From the NCBI RefSeq assembly GCF_018275325.1, contig NZ_JAGVQR010000001.1, forward strand, positions 1,240,001 to 1,304,000: DNA of 64,000 bases, in the 5' to 3' direction. The translations under genes were made by a program, and so were the position numbers. Below the pieces are notes generated by a model. That model worked only from the letters and a program-made list of their open reading frames with translations. It had not been told where the DNA came from and searched no databases. Origin of the DNA: Nocardioides palaemonis. GTDB lineage: Bacteria > Actinomycetota > Actinomycetes > Propionibacteriales > Nocardioidaceae. How positions within the stretch are numbered: the stretch's first letter is position 1; the number at the start of each line of letters is the position of its first letter. Positions 35,807 through 42,981 of the stretch are shown piece after piece.

Positions 35807-36088
35807 GTGGCCGACATCTACAAGGCGCTCGCCGACGGCACGCGCCGGGCCCTGCTCGACGAGCTGGTCGAGCGCGACGAGCAGACGCTGTTCGAGCTCT
35901 GCTCCCGCCTGGCGATGAAGCACGACCTGACCCCGACGCGCCAGGCGGTGTCGCAGCACCTCGACGTCCTCGAGTCGGCAGGGCTCGTCACGGTGGAGCG
36001 ACGGGGTCGCTACAAGCTCCACACCATCGACACCACCCCGCTCGCCGAGATCGCCGAGCGGTGGCCCACCCGGAAGGCAGGCACGTGA
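35807..36088 (+). CDS. ArsR-family transcriptional regulator
   Basis: 93 residues, winged helix. MADIYKALADGTRRALLDELVERDEQTLFELC and RQAVSQHLDVLESAGLVTVERRGRYKLH are typical. No metal-binding CVC motif, so it belongs to the non-metal ArsR group often found with VOC or SRPBCC genes. GTG start and leaderless promoter with a 20-bp operator. The downstream VOC gene overlaps by 4 bases (GTGA). Confidence 0.88.
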   Translation: MADIYKALADGTRRALLDELVERDEQTLFELCSRLAMKHDLTPTRQAVSQHLDVLESAGLVTVERRGRYKLHTIDTTPLAEIAERWPTRKAGT

Positions 36089-36474
36089 AGCTCCAGACCA
36101 TCAGCATCTTCGTCGACGACCAGCAGCAGGCGCTCGACTTCTACGCCGGCACCCTCGGCTTCGAGGTCACCGCGGACGTCCCGCTGGGTGAGCACCGCTG
36201 GCTCACGGTCCGGCTGGGGGACAGCGACGCCGCCACCGAGGTCTCGCTCGAGCCCAAGGGCCACCCCGCGGTGGCGCCGTTCACCGACGCGCTCGCCGCC
36301 GACGGCATCCCCTGGTGCGTGCTCGGGGTCGACGACATCGACGCCGAGCACCAGCGCCTCACCGCGCTCGGCGTCACCTTCACCCAGCCGCCGACCGACG
36401 TGGGCCCGGTCATCGTCGCGGTCCTCGACGACACGTGCGGCAACCTGCTCCAGCTGGCGCAGCGCACCGGCTGA
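36085..36474 (+). CDS. VOC family protein, partner of the ArsR regulator
   Basis: 129 residues. ISIFVDDQQQALDFYAGTLGFEVTADV and VIVAVLDDTCGNLLQLAQ are standard VOC ends. In place of the usual Asp-Pro-Asp-Gly it has DDTCGN. Translationally coupled to the ArsR gene, so induced with it; likely deals with the compound sensed by that repressor. Reaction unknown. Confidence 0.85.
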   Translation: MKLQTISIFVDDQQQALDFYAGTLGFEVTADVPLGEHRWLTVRLGDSDAATEVSLEPKGHPAVAPFTDALAADGIPWCVLGVDDIDAEHQRLTALGVTFTQPPTDVGPVIVAVLDDTCGNLLQLAQRTG

Positions 36475-36484
36475 CCGGGCCAGG

Positions 36485-37171
36485 TCAGGTCGCCCGCTGG
36501 GAGCTCCCTGCCACCCCTGCGGCGATCAGCCCCTGCCCGGCCGTGTAGGTCGCCATCACGAACGCGTCGATCGCCGGCCGTGGTCGCGCCAGCACGAACG
36601 CCTGGGTCGCGAGCACGGTGTCCGAGACCACGAAGAGCGCGGTGCCGGCCCGCAGCGCCCGCTGCGAGGAGCGGGGGAGCGACCGGTCGACCAGCCGGGA
36701 CGCGGCGAACATCGCGCTGAGGACCGTGGCGTACGCCGTGACCGGCGCGCGCAGCGACGGGTCCTGCCGCCCGGCCGCGAGTCCCATCACCGGCGCCGCG
36801 GCGGCCCACAGCGCGAGCGGGAGCCGGAGGTCGGACCAGCCAGGCTCGGGGTCGCGCACCGAGAGGAAGCCGGCGACGTAGGCCACGTGCGCGCCGAAGA
36901 ACGACCCGACGCCGGCGAGGAACGCCCGCTCGCCGTCGCCGAGCAGGGCGACGTCGCCGCCCCACGACAGCCACTGCGCGGCCGTCGTCCTCCGCGCCAG
37001 CTGCGAGCCGTCGGCGTGCTCGGCGGACGCCCACGCCAGCGCAGGCATCAGCGCGGGCTTGAGGACGTACCTCAGGCGTCGCGCGGTCGGCCCGCGGCCG
37101 GCGGCGATGGTGTCGGCCACGGCGAGGGCGACGTAGGCGGCGGGGCGGACGAGGGCGCGGGCGCTGGGCAC
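36485..37171 (-). CDS. Lysoplasmalogenase (YhhN family)
   Basis: 228 residues, about seven or eight membrane helices. Segments LRYVLKPALMPALAWA, QWLSWGGDVALLGDGERAFLAGVGSFFGAHVAYVAGF (core SWGGDVALLG) and AVFVVSDTVLA-like ALFVVSDTVLATQAF carry the conserved acidic residues of the YhhN/TMEM86 family, which hydrolyse the vinyl ether of lysoplasmalogen in characterised members. GTG start with a leftward CATGAT 6 bases upstream. Divergent from the kinase gene. Confidence 0.82.
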   Translation of the reverse strand: MPSARALVRPAAYVALAVADTIAAGRGPTARRLRYVLKPALMPALAWASAEHADGSQLARRTTAAQWLSWGGDVALLGDGERAFLAGVGSFFGAHVAYVAGFLSVRDPEPGWSDLRLPLALWAAAAPVMGLAAGRQDPSLRAPVTAYATVLSAMFAASRLVDRSLPRSSQRALRAGTALFVVSDTVLATQAFVLARPRPAIDAFVMATYTAGQGLIAAGVAGSSQRAT

Positions 37172-37242
37172 GGCGCCATCATGGGGCCGGACGCGGCGCG
37201 GGGCCAGACGCGCGGGTGCGGGGGATGCCGCAGCCGCGCCCG

Positions 37243-37248
37243 TACCAT
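37243..37248 (+). promoter_or_regulatory. -10 hexamer TACCAT, leaderless start of the kinase gene
   Basis: TACCAT 6 bases before GTG at 37255. Confidence 0.45.
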
Positions 37249-37254
37249 CGTCCC

Positions 37255-38982
37255 GTGACGACGTCCCCGAAGGCGCCGCCGCCCGGTCTGACCGTCGGCG
37301 GCTACGCGCTGCGCGCCCGCCTCGGCGAGGGCGGCATGGGCGTGGTCCACCTCGGCCAGAAGCCGGGGGAGCGACCGGTCGCGATCAAGGTGCTGCGCCC
37401 GCACGTGGTCGGCGACGACGAGGCGCGCCGTCGGCTGGCCCGCGAGGTGAGCTCGCTGAGCCGGATCCGCAGCCGCCGGATCGCGGAGATCGTCGACGCC
37501 GACCCGTGGGGCGAGATCCCGTTCGTCGCCACCCGCTACGTCCCGGGGCTCTCGCTGCACGACCACGTGCAGGAGGAGGGTCCGCTCGAGGGCGACGACC
37601 TGCTGTGGTTCGCCGACTGCCTCGCCGAGGCGCTGGACGCGGTCCACTCCGTCGGCGTCCTGCACCGCGACATCAAGCCGTCCAACGTGATCATGGAGGG
37701 CCGCACGCCGATCCTGATCGACTTCGGGCTGGCCCGCGTCGCGGAGGACTCGCGCATCACCATGAACGGCTGGCTGCTCGGCACGCCGGGCTACCTCGCT
37801 CCCGAGATCCTCCACGGCGAGGACGCCACCGCCGCGTCCGACGTGCACGCCTGGGCCGCCACGGTGGCCTACGCCGGCACCGGTCGCGCACCGTTCGGCC
37901 GGGGCCCGTCGGTGGCGATCATGGACCGCGTCCGCCGCGGCGAGCACGACCTGTCCGACCTCGACCCGGTCGTCCTGCCGCTCGTCGAGGACGCCCTCGC
38001 GCCCGACGCGGCCGACCGGCCGACGCTCGACGAGGTCCGCGACTGGCTCGACGAGCTGCGCCACGGCGACGCGCCGCGACCCCCGCGCACCGCGGCCCAC
38101 CCGGTGACGCTGCCCTACGTCGCGGCCGCCCACCAGGCCGCCGCCGCGCCCACCGACGTCGCCACCCGCGCTCCCGGCGCCTCCACGCCGGTCCCGCCCG
38201 TCGTGCCTGCGGCGCCGCCCGGGGTCGTGGACGAGCCGGTGCACTGGTCGTCGGACTGGGACGAGCCGGACGTCCGGGACGACCCCTACGGTCCGCCCAC
38301 CCAGGGGTGGGGCGAGGCCGGCACGCTGCCGCACCGGCAGACCCGCGTGCTGCCCGACGGCTCGACCGAGTGGGTCACCGACTACGGCGCACCGGAACCG
38401 GTCCCGGCCGGGGAGCGGCTGCGCCGCGGGCTGTCGCTGCTCGCGCTCGGCGGCGTGGTCGCCGGCGGCATCACCTACGCCCCCTACGTCGCGCTCGCGG
38501 TGCTGTTCGTCACCGCGTGGCTGCTGCGCAGCGGCTCGCTGGCGGCGAGCTCGGTCGGCAACCGGCGCAGCCGGCGCGGGGCGAAGTGGTACGACGGCAT
38601 CCAGCTGCTGCTCGCGGCGCCCTGGCACGTCGTCGCCGGCCTCGGCGGCACGGTGCTGCTCCTCTTCTGGTGCGTCGGCATCACCGCGGCCGTCGGCCTG
38701 ATCTGCTTCGCCGCGTCGGTCTCGCTGACCACCTCGCTCGGCGTCGTCGGTGCGGCCTTCGCGGTCGGGCTGTGGTGGGGGCCGGGCTCGGAGCGGCTGC
38801 GCTCACCGGTCCACCGGGTCGTCGACCCGCTCGCGCGGCGTGGCGTGGCCTGGCTGCTGGTCACGCTGCTCGTCGGCGCCCTCGGCTCCGGGCTGGCCGC
38901 GGCGGCCGCGGCGCAGGGACCGCGCTGGACGCCGTACGACGACGCGCCGCTCTCCGACGTCCAGCTGCCGCGCTGGTTCTGA
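37255..38982 (+). CDS. Serine/threonine protein kinase with C-terminal membrane domain
   Basis: 575 residues. Hanks-type kinase: Gly loop GEGGMG (24-29), Lys 45 in VAIKVLR, catalytic HRDIKPSN (137-144), DFG (156-158), APE (182-184). After a Pro/Ala-rich linker of about 100 residues come three to five hydrophobic helices with no PASTA or other recognised sensor, e.g. ALGGVVAGGITYAPYVALAVLFVTAW and GTVLLLFWCVGITAAVGLICF. The membrane part probably anchors the kinase. Substrate unknown. Confidence 0.9.
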   Translation: MTTSPKAPPPGLTVGGYALRARLGEGGMGVVHLGQKPGERPVAIKVLRPHVVGDDEARRRLAREVSSLSRIRSRRIAEIVDADPWGEIPFVATRYVPGLSLHDHVQEEGPLEGDDLLWFADCLAEALDAVHSVGVLHRDIKPSNVIMEGRTPILIDFGLARVAEDSRITMNGWLLGTPGYLAPEILHGEDATAASDVHAWAATVAYAGTGRAPFGRGPSVAIMDRVRRGEHDLSDLDPVVLPLVEDALAPDAADRPTLDEVRDWLDELRHGDAPRPPRTAAHPVTLPYVAAAHQAAAAPTDVATRAPGASTPVPPVVPAAPPGVVDEPVHWSSDWDEPDVRDDPYGPPTQGWGEAGTLPHRQTRVLPDGSTEWVTDYGAPEPVPAGERLRRGLSLLALGGVVAGGITYAPYVALAVLFVTAWLLRSGSLAASSVGNRRSRRGAKWYDGIQLLLAAPWHVVAGLGGTVLLLFWCVGITAAVGLICFAASVSLTTSLGVVGAAFAVGLWWGPGSERLRSPVHRVVDPLARRGVAWLLVTLLVGALGSGLAAAAAAQGPRWTPYDDAPLSDVQLPRWF

Positions 38983-38986
38983 TCGG

Positions 38987-39349
38987 TCAGGGCTGGCGCC
39001 TGCCCGCGCACGCGATGCAGGTCCGCGCCGCCGGCAGCGCGTCGAGGCGCGTGTCGCCGATCGGCCGGCCGCACGCCTCGCACGTGCCGTAGGTGCCGGC
39101 GTCGACGCGGTCGAGCGCGGCGTCGAGCTCGGCGAGGTGGTGGCGCACCTGCGTGACGATCGCGCCGATCTGGGAGCGCTCGAAGGCGATCGTGTGGCCC
39201 TCGGGGTCGTGCTCGTCGTCGGCGTTGGAGTCCAGTGACGCGGCGACCACGGCGTCGAAGTCGCCGGTCAGGCTCGCCAGCCGGGCGAGCGCGTCGTCGC
39301 GCTCGGCACGCAGCCGCTCGCGCGCCGACTCGGGGTCGCGGGTGTCCAC
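38987..39349 (-). CDS. TraR/DksA-family zinc-finger protein
   Basis: 120 residues. An acidic coiled-coil region (RERLRAERDDALARLASL, EGHTIAFERSQIGAIVTQVR) precedes the C4 zinc finger CEACGRPIGDTRLDALPA...CIACA. Members bind the RNA polymerase secondary channel; actinobacterial versions are usually annotated simply as TraR/DksA C4-type. GTG at 39349 chosen, 6 bases behind a leftward CATGAT. Convergent with the kinase gene. Confidence 0.87.
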   Translation of the reverse strand: MDTRDPESARERLRAERDDALARLASLTGDFDAVVAASLDSNADDEHDPEGHTIAFERSQIGAIVTQVRHHLAELDAALDRVDAGTYGTCEACGRPIGDTRLDALPAARTCIACAGRRQP

Positions 39350-39410
39350 GACACCATCATGGGGCGGCCCACCGACAGTGGACCGTCCCACGGGCACGAC
39401 GCGCCCGGCC

Positions 39411-40637
39411 TCAGGCCGGGTCGGACGCGAGGTGCGGGTAGTAGTCGCGGCTGCGACCGTCGCGGTCGAGCAGCGTCGCCAGCCGCAGGCCGGCCGCCTC
39501 GACGGTCTTCGAGCTGACCCACGCGAGAGCGATCGTCGGGATCGCGACCAGCACCGCGAGAGCGAGGAACGCCGGTCCCTGCTGCGGCTCCGGCGCCAGG
39601 CCGAGGTGCTTGACCAGGCGCAGCACCGGCTCGTGGATCAGGTAGATGCCGTAGCCGAGGCCACCGAGCCACGCGAGCGTCGGCTCGCTCAGCACGCGCG
39701 CCCACGGGCCGCGGTGCAGGACGATCGCGGCGAGCGCGACGCCCAGCGCGACGGCGTACATCGTCGGCCACCAGTGCGTGACCGCGGTCTCCGGGCGGGC
39801 GACGACCAGCGCGAGCAGCGCGGCGATGCCAACCGACGCCGTCATCCGGCGTGCGACGATGGACAACGTGATCTCGCGGGCGCTCAGCACCGCGAGGAAC
39901 ATGCCGACCGCGAAGCTGCCGGCCCGCGAGGCGGGGGAGAACCACGCGGACCAGTCGGTCATGTCGGGGTGGACGACGTGGATCATCAGCGCGTTGTAGG
40001 CCAGGCCCACGACGGCGAGCAGGGTCGGCGGGAGCACCAGCACCGCGGTGCGCGCCTGCGGCCAGCGACGCAGCGCCCACCGGATCACCGGGAACGACAG
40101 CGCGACCAGCAGGTAGAAGTGGAACTCCACGGCGAGGCTCCAGGCAGGCCCCGCGGTCCAGAAGATGTAGTCGTCGCTGTAGACGTGGGTGAACGTCAGG
40201 TGCAGGAGCAGGTCCTGCCAGTGGCCGGGGACCCGGTAGTTGGTCAGCGACCACACCACCAGCACCACCGTCAGGTAGAGCGGCAGCAGCCGGGCGGTCC
40301 GTCGCAGCAGCATCGCGCGACCCGACCGGGTCTCGCCGCCGGCGGCGACGGCCCGGGCGACCGGCAGCCAGAGCACCAGGCCCGAGAGCACGAAGAACAT
40401 CTCGACGAACAGGTCGGTGCCGGTCATCAGCCGGTGGGCGAGGCCGTCCCACGGCCACGCGGAGTCGGATCCGCTGCGCATCGACTGGTAGGCGTGGAAG
40501 GTCACGACGCTCAGCGCCGCGAGGGCGCGGAGGGTGGTGAGGGGGAAGACCCGCCGGTCGTTCGACGCGGACCCCGACCCGGTGGGGCCGGTGTCGCGCT
40601 CGGGGGCGGGACGCGGACGTACGGTCAGGGTGCTCAT
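39411..40637 (-). CDS. Acyltransferase 3 family (OafA/YrhL type) membrane protein
   Basis: 408 residues, about ten membrane helices. The N-terminal TTLRALAALSVVTFHAYQS carries the catalytic His, and FVEMFFVLSGLVLWLPVARA is the family's second motif. These enzymes O-acylate polysaccharides or lipids. The ATG overlaps the stop of the glycosyltransferase gene by 4 bases (ATGA), so this enzyme probably modifies the glycan that its partner makes. Confidence 0.87.
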   Translation of the reverse strand: MSTLTVRPRPAPERDTGPTGSGSASNDRRVFPLTTLRALAALSVVTFHAYQSMRSGSDSAWPWDGLAHRLMTGTDLFVEMFFVLSGLVLWLPVARAVAAGGETRSGRAMLLRRTARLLPLYLTVVLVVWSLTNYRVPGHWQDLLLHLTFTHVYSDDYIFWTAGPAWSLAVEFHFYLLVALSFPVIRWALRRWPQARTAVLVLPPTLLAVVGLAYNALMIHVVHPDMTDWSAWFSPASRAGSFAVGMFLAVLSAREITLSIVARRMTASVGIAALLALVVARPETAVTHWWPTMYAVALGVALAAIVLHRGPWARVLSEPTLAWLGGLGYGIYLIHEPVLRLVKHLGLAPEPQQGPAFLALAVLVAIPTIALAWVSSKTVEAAGLRLATLLDRDGRSRDYYPHLASDPA

Positions 40638-42574
40638 GCGGCCACCTCCGGGGTGTCGGCAGAGGTCGAGGGGGAGGTCGAGGAGTCGTCGGCGGACGAC
40701 GAGCCGGTGCTCGAGGCGGTCCGCGGGGTGACGACCCACTGGTGCTCGCCGCGCAGCTGCTTGAGGTGCGCGACGCGGTTCACCAGGTTCTTCGCCTCGG
40801 TGTAGACGAGCAGGTTGAGGATCGCGGCGGTGACGAACCAGCGCTTGTGCCGGCGCACGCTGGGCTCCGCCAGGCGGTACGCCGCGAGCGTCTGCAGCGG
40901 GCCGGACACCGTCACGAACAGGGTGATCAGGACGAACAGCGGCGTCGACATGTCGAGCCCGCCGTCGCGCCAGGCGAGGAAGCCGAGCAGCGGCCACGCG
41001 GCCAGCGAGACCCACGGGTAGACCTCGCGCCAGCCGAGCAGGTAGGTCAGGCCGAGGCGCTGGCGCACCGACAGCTGCGGGTTGCGCAGCAGGGTCCACA
41101 GGTGGCGGACCGAGACCTGGAACCAGCCCTGCGCCCAGCGCATCCGCTGCTTCCACAGCGCGCCGACGCGGTCGGGGGCCAGCTCGTAGGACACGAGCCC
41201 GGGGTCGTTGACGATGCTGCCGCCGGCGTCGAGGGTCCGCATGGACGCCTCGATGTCCTCGGTGAGGAACGAGCCGCGCAGCCGGATCCGCTCGAGGGCG
41301 GTGGCGCGCCAGTAGCCGTTGGAGCCGCCGAAGATGCCGAAGCCGTGCAGCGCGGCGCGGCCCGGGTGGGAGACGGCGTAGACCTGCTCGAACTCGACCG
41401 CGACCAGGCGGGCGAGCGCGGAGTCCTCGCCGTTGCGGATCACGCAGTGGCCCTGGACCACGTCGTGGCCGTCGGCGATCCAGCGCCAGGCCCGCTCGAA
41501 GGAGCCGTCGGCCGGGTGGTGGTCGGCGTCGAAGATGCCGATCAGCTCACCGGTCGCGACGCGCAGCGCGGCGTTGACGTTCTGCGCCTTGGAGGTCGAG
41601 TCGGGGACCCGCAGCACGACGAGGTCGTCGTGGCGCTCCTCGAGCGCGGCCAGCTCGGCCTCGACCGGCAGGTCGACCGGGGTGTTGTAGGCCAGCACGA
41701 CCTGCAGCCCACCCTCGTACTCGTGGGCGACGAAGTGCTCGACCGTCTCGAGGATGGTGTCGCTCTCGTTGGGCAGGTACGCCGCGATCACCGCGGTCGC
41801 CCGGGGCGCCGGGCCCTCGGGCCGGGCGGGGAGCTTGGGCGGGGTGAAGGCGTGCGACACCTCGGCCCAGATCGTCAGCGCGGTGATGCCGAGCGCGACG
41901 ACGAGGGTCCAGTAGAGCGGGGTGCTGACGTCGATGCCGACGCGGTAGAGCGCGACCATCGCGAGGAACGGCAGCGCGATGCTGCCGACGGTGGCCCAGA
42001 CGCCCTGGCGCCAGGCGGTCCAGCCGGAGATGCGCGGGTTGCGGGCCTTGACGTGGGCGCCGTCCTGGCGCGGCTGGAGGTCGCGCTGGCGCAGCGACTC
42101 GGTGGCCGCCTCGGCGGCCGCCTTCGCGGCGGCCTCCGGGTCCTGCTTGCGGGTGATCGGCGACCAGCCGACGCCGAGGTCGACGACGCCGTCGGTGCGG
42201 TGGAGCCGGTCGAGCACCTCGAGCGCGAAGTACGCCATCTCCTGCAGGCGCACCGGTCGCGCGGCGCGGTCCTCACGGCGCAGCTGCAGCAGCAGCCGGC
42301 CGTTGGGCGTCGCCGAGATCAGCTCGCCCGGCTTGAGGCGGGCGGTGAGCAGCTCGGCGGCGCGCTCGATGACCTCGCGCGGGGCGCGCGTGTGGTCGGT
42401 CGGGTCGTCGGTGTCGGTGCTCCAGACCGGGTCGATCACCGCGACGATGCGGCGCCGGGTGGCCCGGTCCAGACGGGAGGGCGGGGTCAGGATCTCGCGC
42501 CGCCCGACGACGGCGCCCGTGGTGCGGGGCCGGTCGAACGGCGTGCTCGGAAGACTGCGGGGGAGGGTGGTCAC
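40634..42574 (-). CDS. Processive family 2 glycosyltransferase with N-terminal degenerate domain
   Basis: 646 residues. GT2 core after about residue 270: IAAYLPNESD, FDADHHPADG (DAD), SFLTEDIEASMRTL (ED, TED) and QRMRWAQGW (QxxRW), with helices before and after, the cellulose-synthase-like processive pattern. Residues about 35-135 form a soluble domain (VIERAAELLTARLKPGEL, VVDLGVGWSPI) that resembles a degenerate GGDEF-type fold; this is an inference. GTG at 42574 has an AGAAGGA ribosome site; ATG at 42589 is the alternative. Confidence 0.85.
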   Translation of the reverse strand: MTTLPRSLPSTPFDRPRTTGAVVGRREILTPPSRLDRATRRRIVAVIDPVWSTDTDDPTDHTRAPREVIERAAELLTARLKPGELISATPNGRLLLQLRREDRAARPVRLQEMAYFALEVLDRLHRTDGVVDLGVGWSPITRKQDPEAAAKAAAEAATESLRQRDLQPRQDGAHVKARNPRISGWTAWRQGVWATVGSIALPFLAMVALYRVGIDVSTPLYWTLVVALGITALTIWAEVSHAFTPPKLPARPEGPAPRATAVIAAYLPNESDTILETVEHFVAHEYEGGLQVVLAYNTPVDLPVEAELAALEERHDDLVVLRVPDSTSKAQNVNAALRVATGELIGIFDADHHPADGSFERAWRWIADGHDVVQGHCVIRNGEDSALARLVAVEFEQVYAVSHPGRAALHGFGIFGGSNGYWRATALERIRLRGSFLTEDIEASMRTLDAGGSIVNDPGLVSYELAPDRVGALWKQRMRWAQGWFQVSVRHLWTLLRNPQLSVRQRLGLTYLLGWREVYPWVSLAAWPLLGFLAWRDGGLDMSTPLFVLITLFVTVSGPLQTLAAYRLAEPSVRRHKRWFVTAAILNLLVYTEAKNLVNRVAHLKQLRGEHQWVVTPRTASSTGSSSADDSSTSPSTSADTPEVAA

Positions 42575-42848
42575 GGAAGTCCTTCTCATCGAGATGTGGT
42601 CGGTGAGTGCGTCTGCGTGAGCCGCGGGTCCGGTCGGGATCCCGGGTGGGGATCCGCCGAACGAAGCCCTCGACTGTTCCGAAGTCGGTGGCGTGATCGC
42701 AACTCGAGGACCGCGTTCCGGCGGTGAGCCGGGTCACGGGCGCGATAGCCGGACGGAGACGTCCGACAGGCAGGCGTGAGGACGGGCTGGGCGACCGGAT
42801 CGCGAGATCCGCGTCTCATCCCCGGTGACTGGTGGCACCATCGGTGTC
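42575..42848. other. Divergent leader region between the glycosyltransferase and cimA
   Basis: No gene seen. Structured elements include GGATCCC/GGGATCC flanking a short loop (about 42650-42668), GGACG-GAGA-CGTCC near 42750-42765 and several short GC-rich inverted repeats. I considered a cyclic-dinucleotide riboswitch but could not match a consensus. Confidence 0.3.
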
Positions 42849-42887
42849 GTGAGCACCACCTCGATCTCCACGATCATCATTCGCTAG
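42849..42887 (+). CDS. Isoleucine-rich leader peptide MSTTSISTIIIR before cimA
   Basis: A 12-codon GTG-started ORF containing four Ile codons, three of them consecutive (ATC ATC ATT), plus four Thr codons. It is followed by a hairpin overlapping its stop and then a strong terminator, then cimA. CimA initiates the threonine-independent isoleucine route, so the codon content matches the end product. Confidence 0.75.
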   Translation: MSTTSISTIIIR

Positions 42888-42910
42888 CGCGACGGGACCA
42901 CCCGCCGCGC
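42887..42910 (+). promoter_or_regulatory. Hairpin adjoining the cimA leader stop codon
   Basis: GCGCGACGGG and CCCGCCGCGC (42901-42910) form a 10-bp stem with one A-C mismatch and an ACCA loop; the 5' arm begins within the leader stop codon. Confidence 0.55.
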
Positions 42911-42911
42911 C

Positions 42912-42938
42912 GACCTCCTGCACCCCAGGAGGTCTTTT
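42912..42938 (+). terminator. Attenuator terminator before cimA
   Basis: GACCTCCTG (42912-42920) and CAGGAGGTC (42926-42934) give a perfect 9-bp stem with a 5-base loop, followed by TTTT and a second TTT after CG. Placed between the Ile-rich leader and cimA. Confidence 0.8.
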
Positions 42939-42981
42939 CGTTTCCGCACCACCCGACCCGGACAGACACGAGAGAAGACCG

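Noticed and set aside
36057..36090. Third copy of the GGTGGCCCACCC repeat at the arsR 3' end
   Set aside because: Only about 14 bases match; it is coding sequence and lacks the palindromic core.
42590..42848. Cyclic-dinucleotide riboswitch in the glycosyltransferase/cimA spacer
   Set aside because: Structured, but neither the c-di-GMP nor c-di-AMP consensus could be aligned on either strand.
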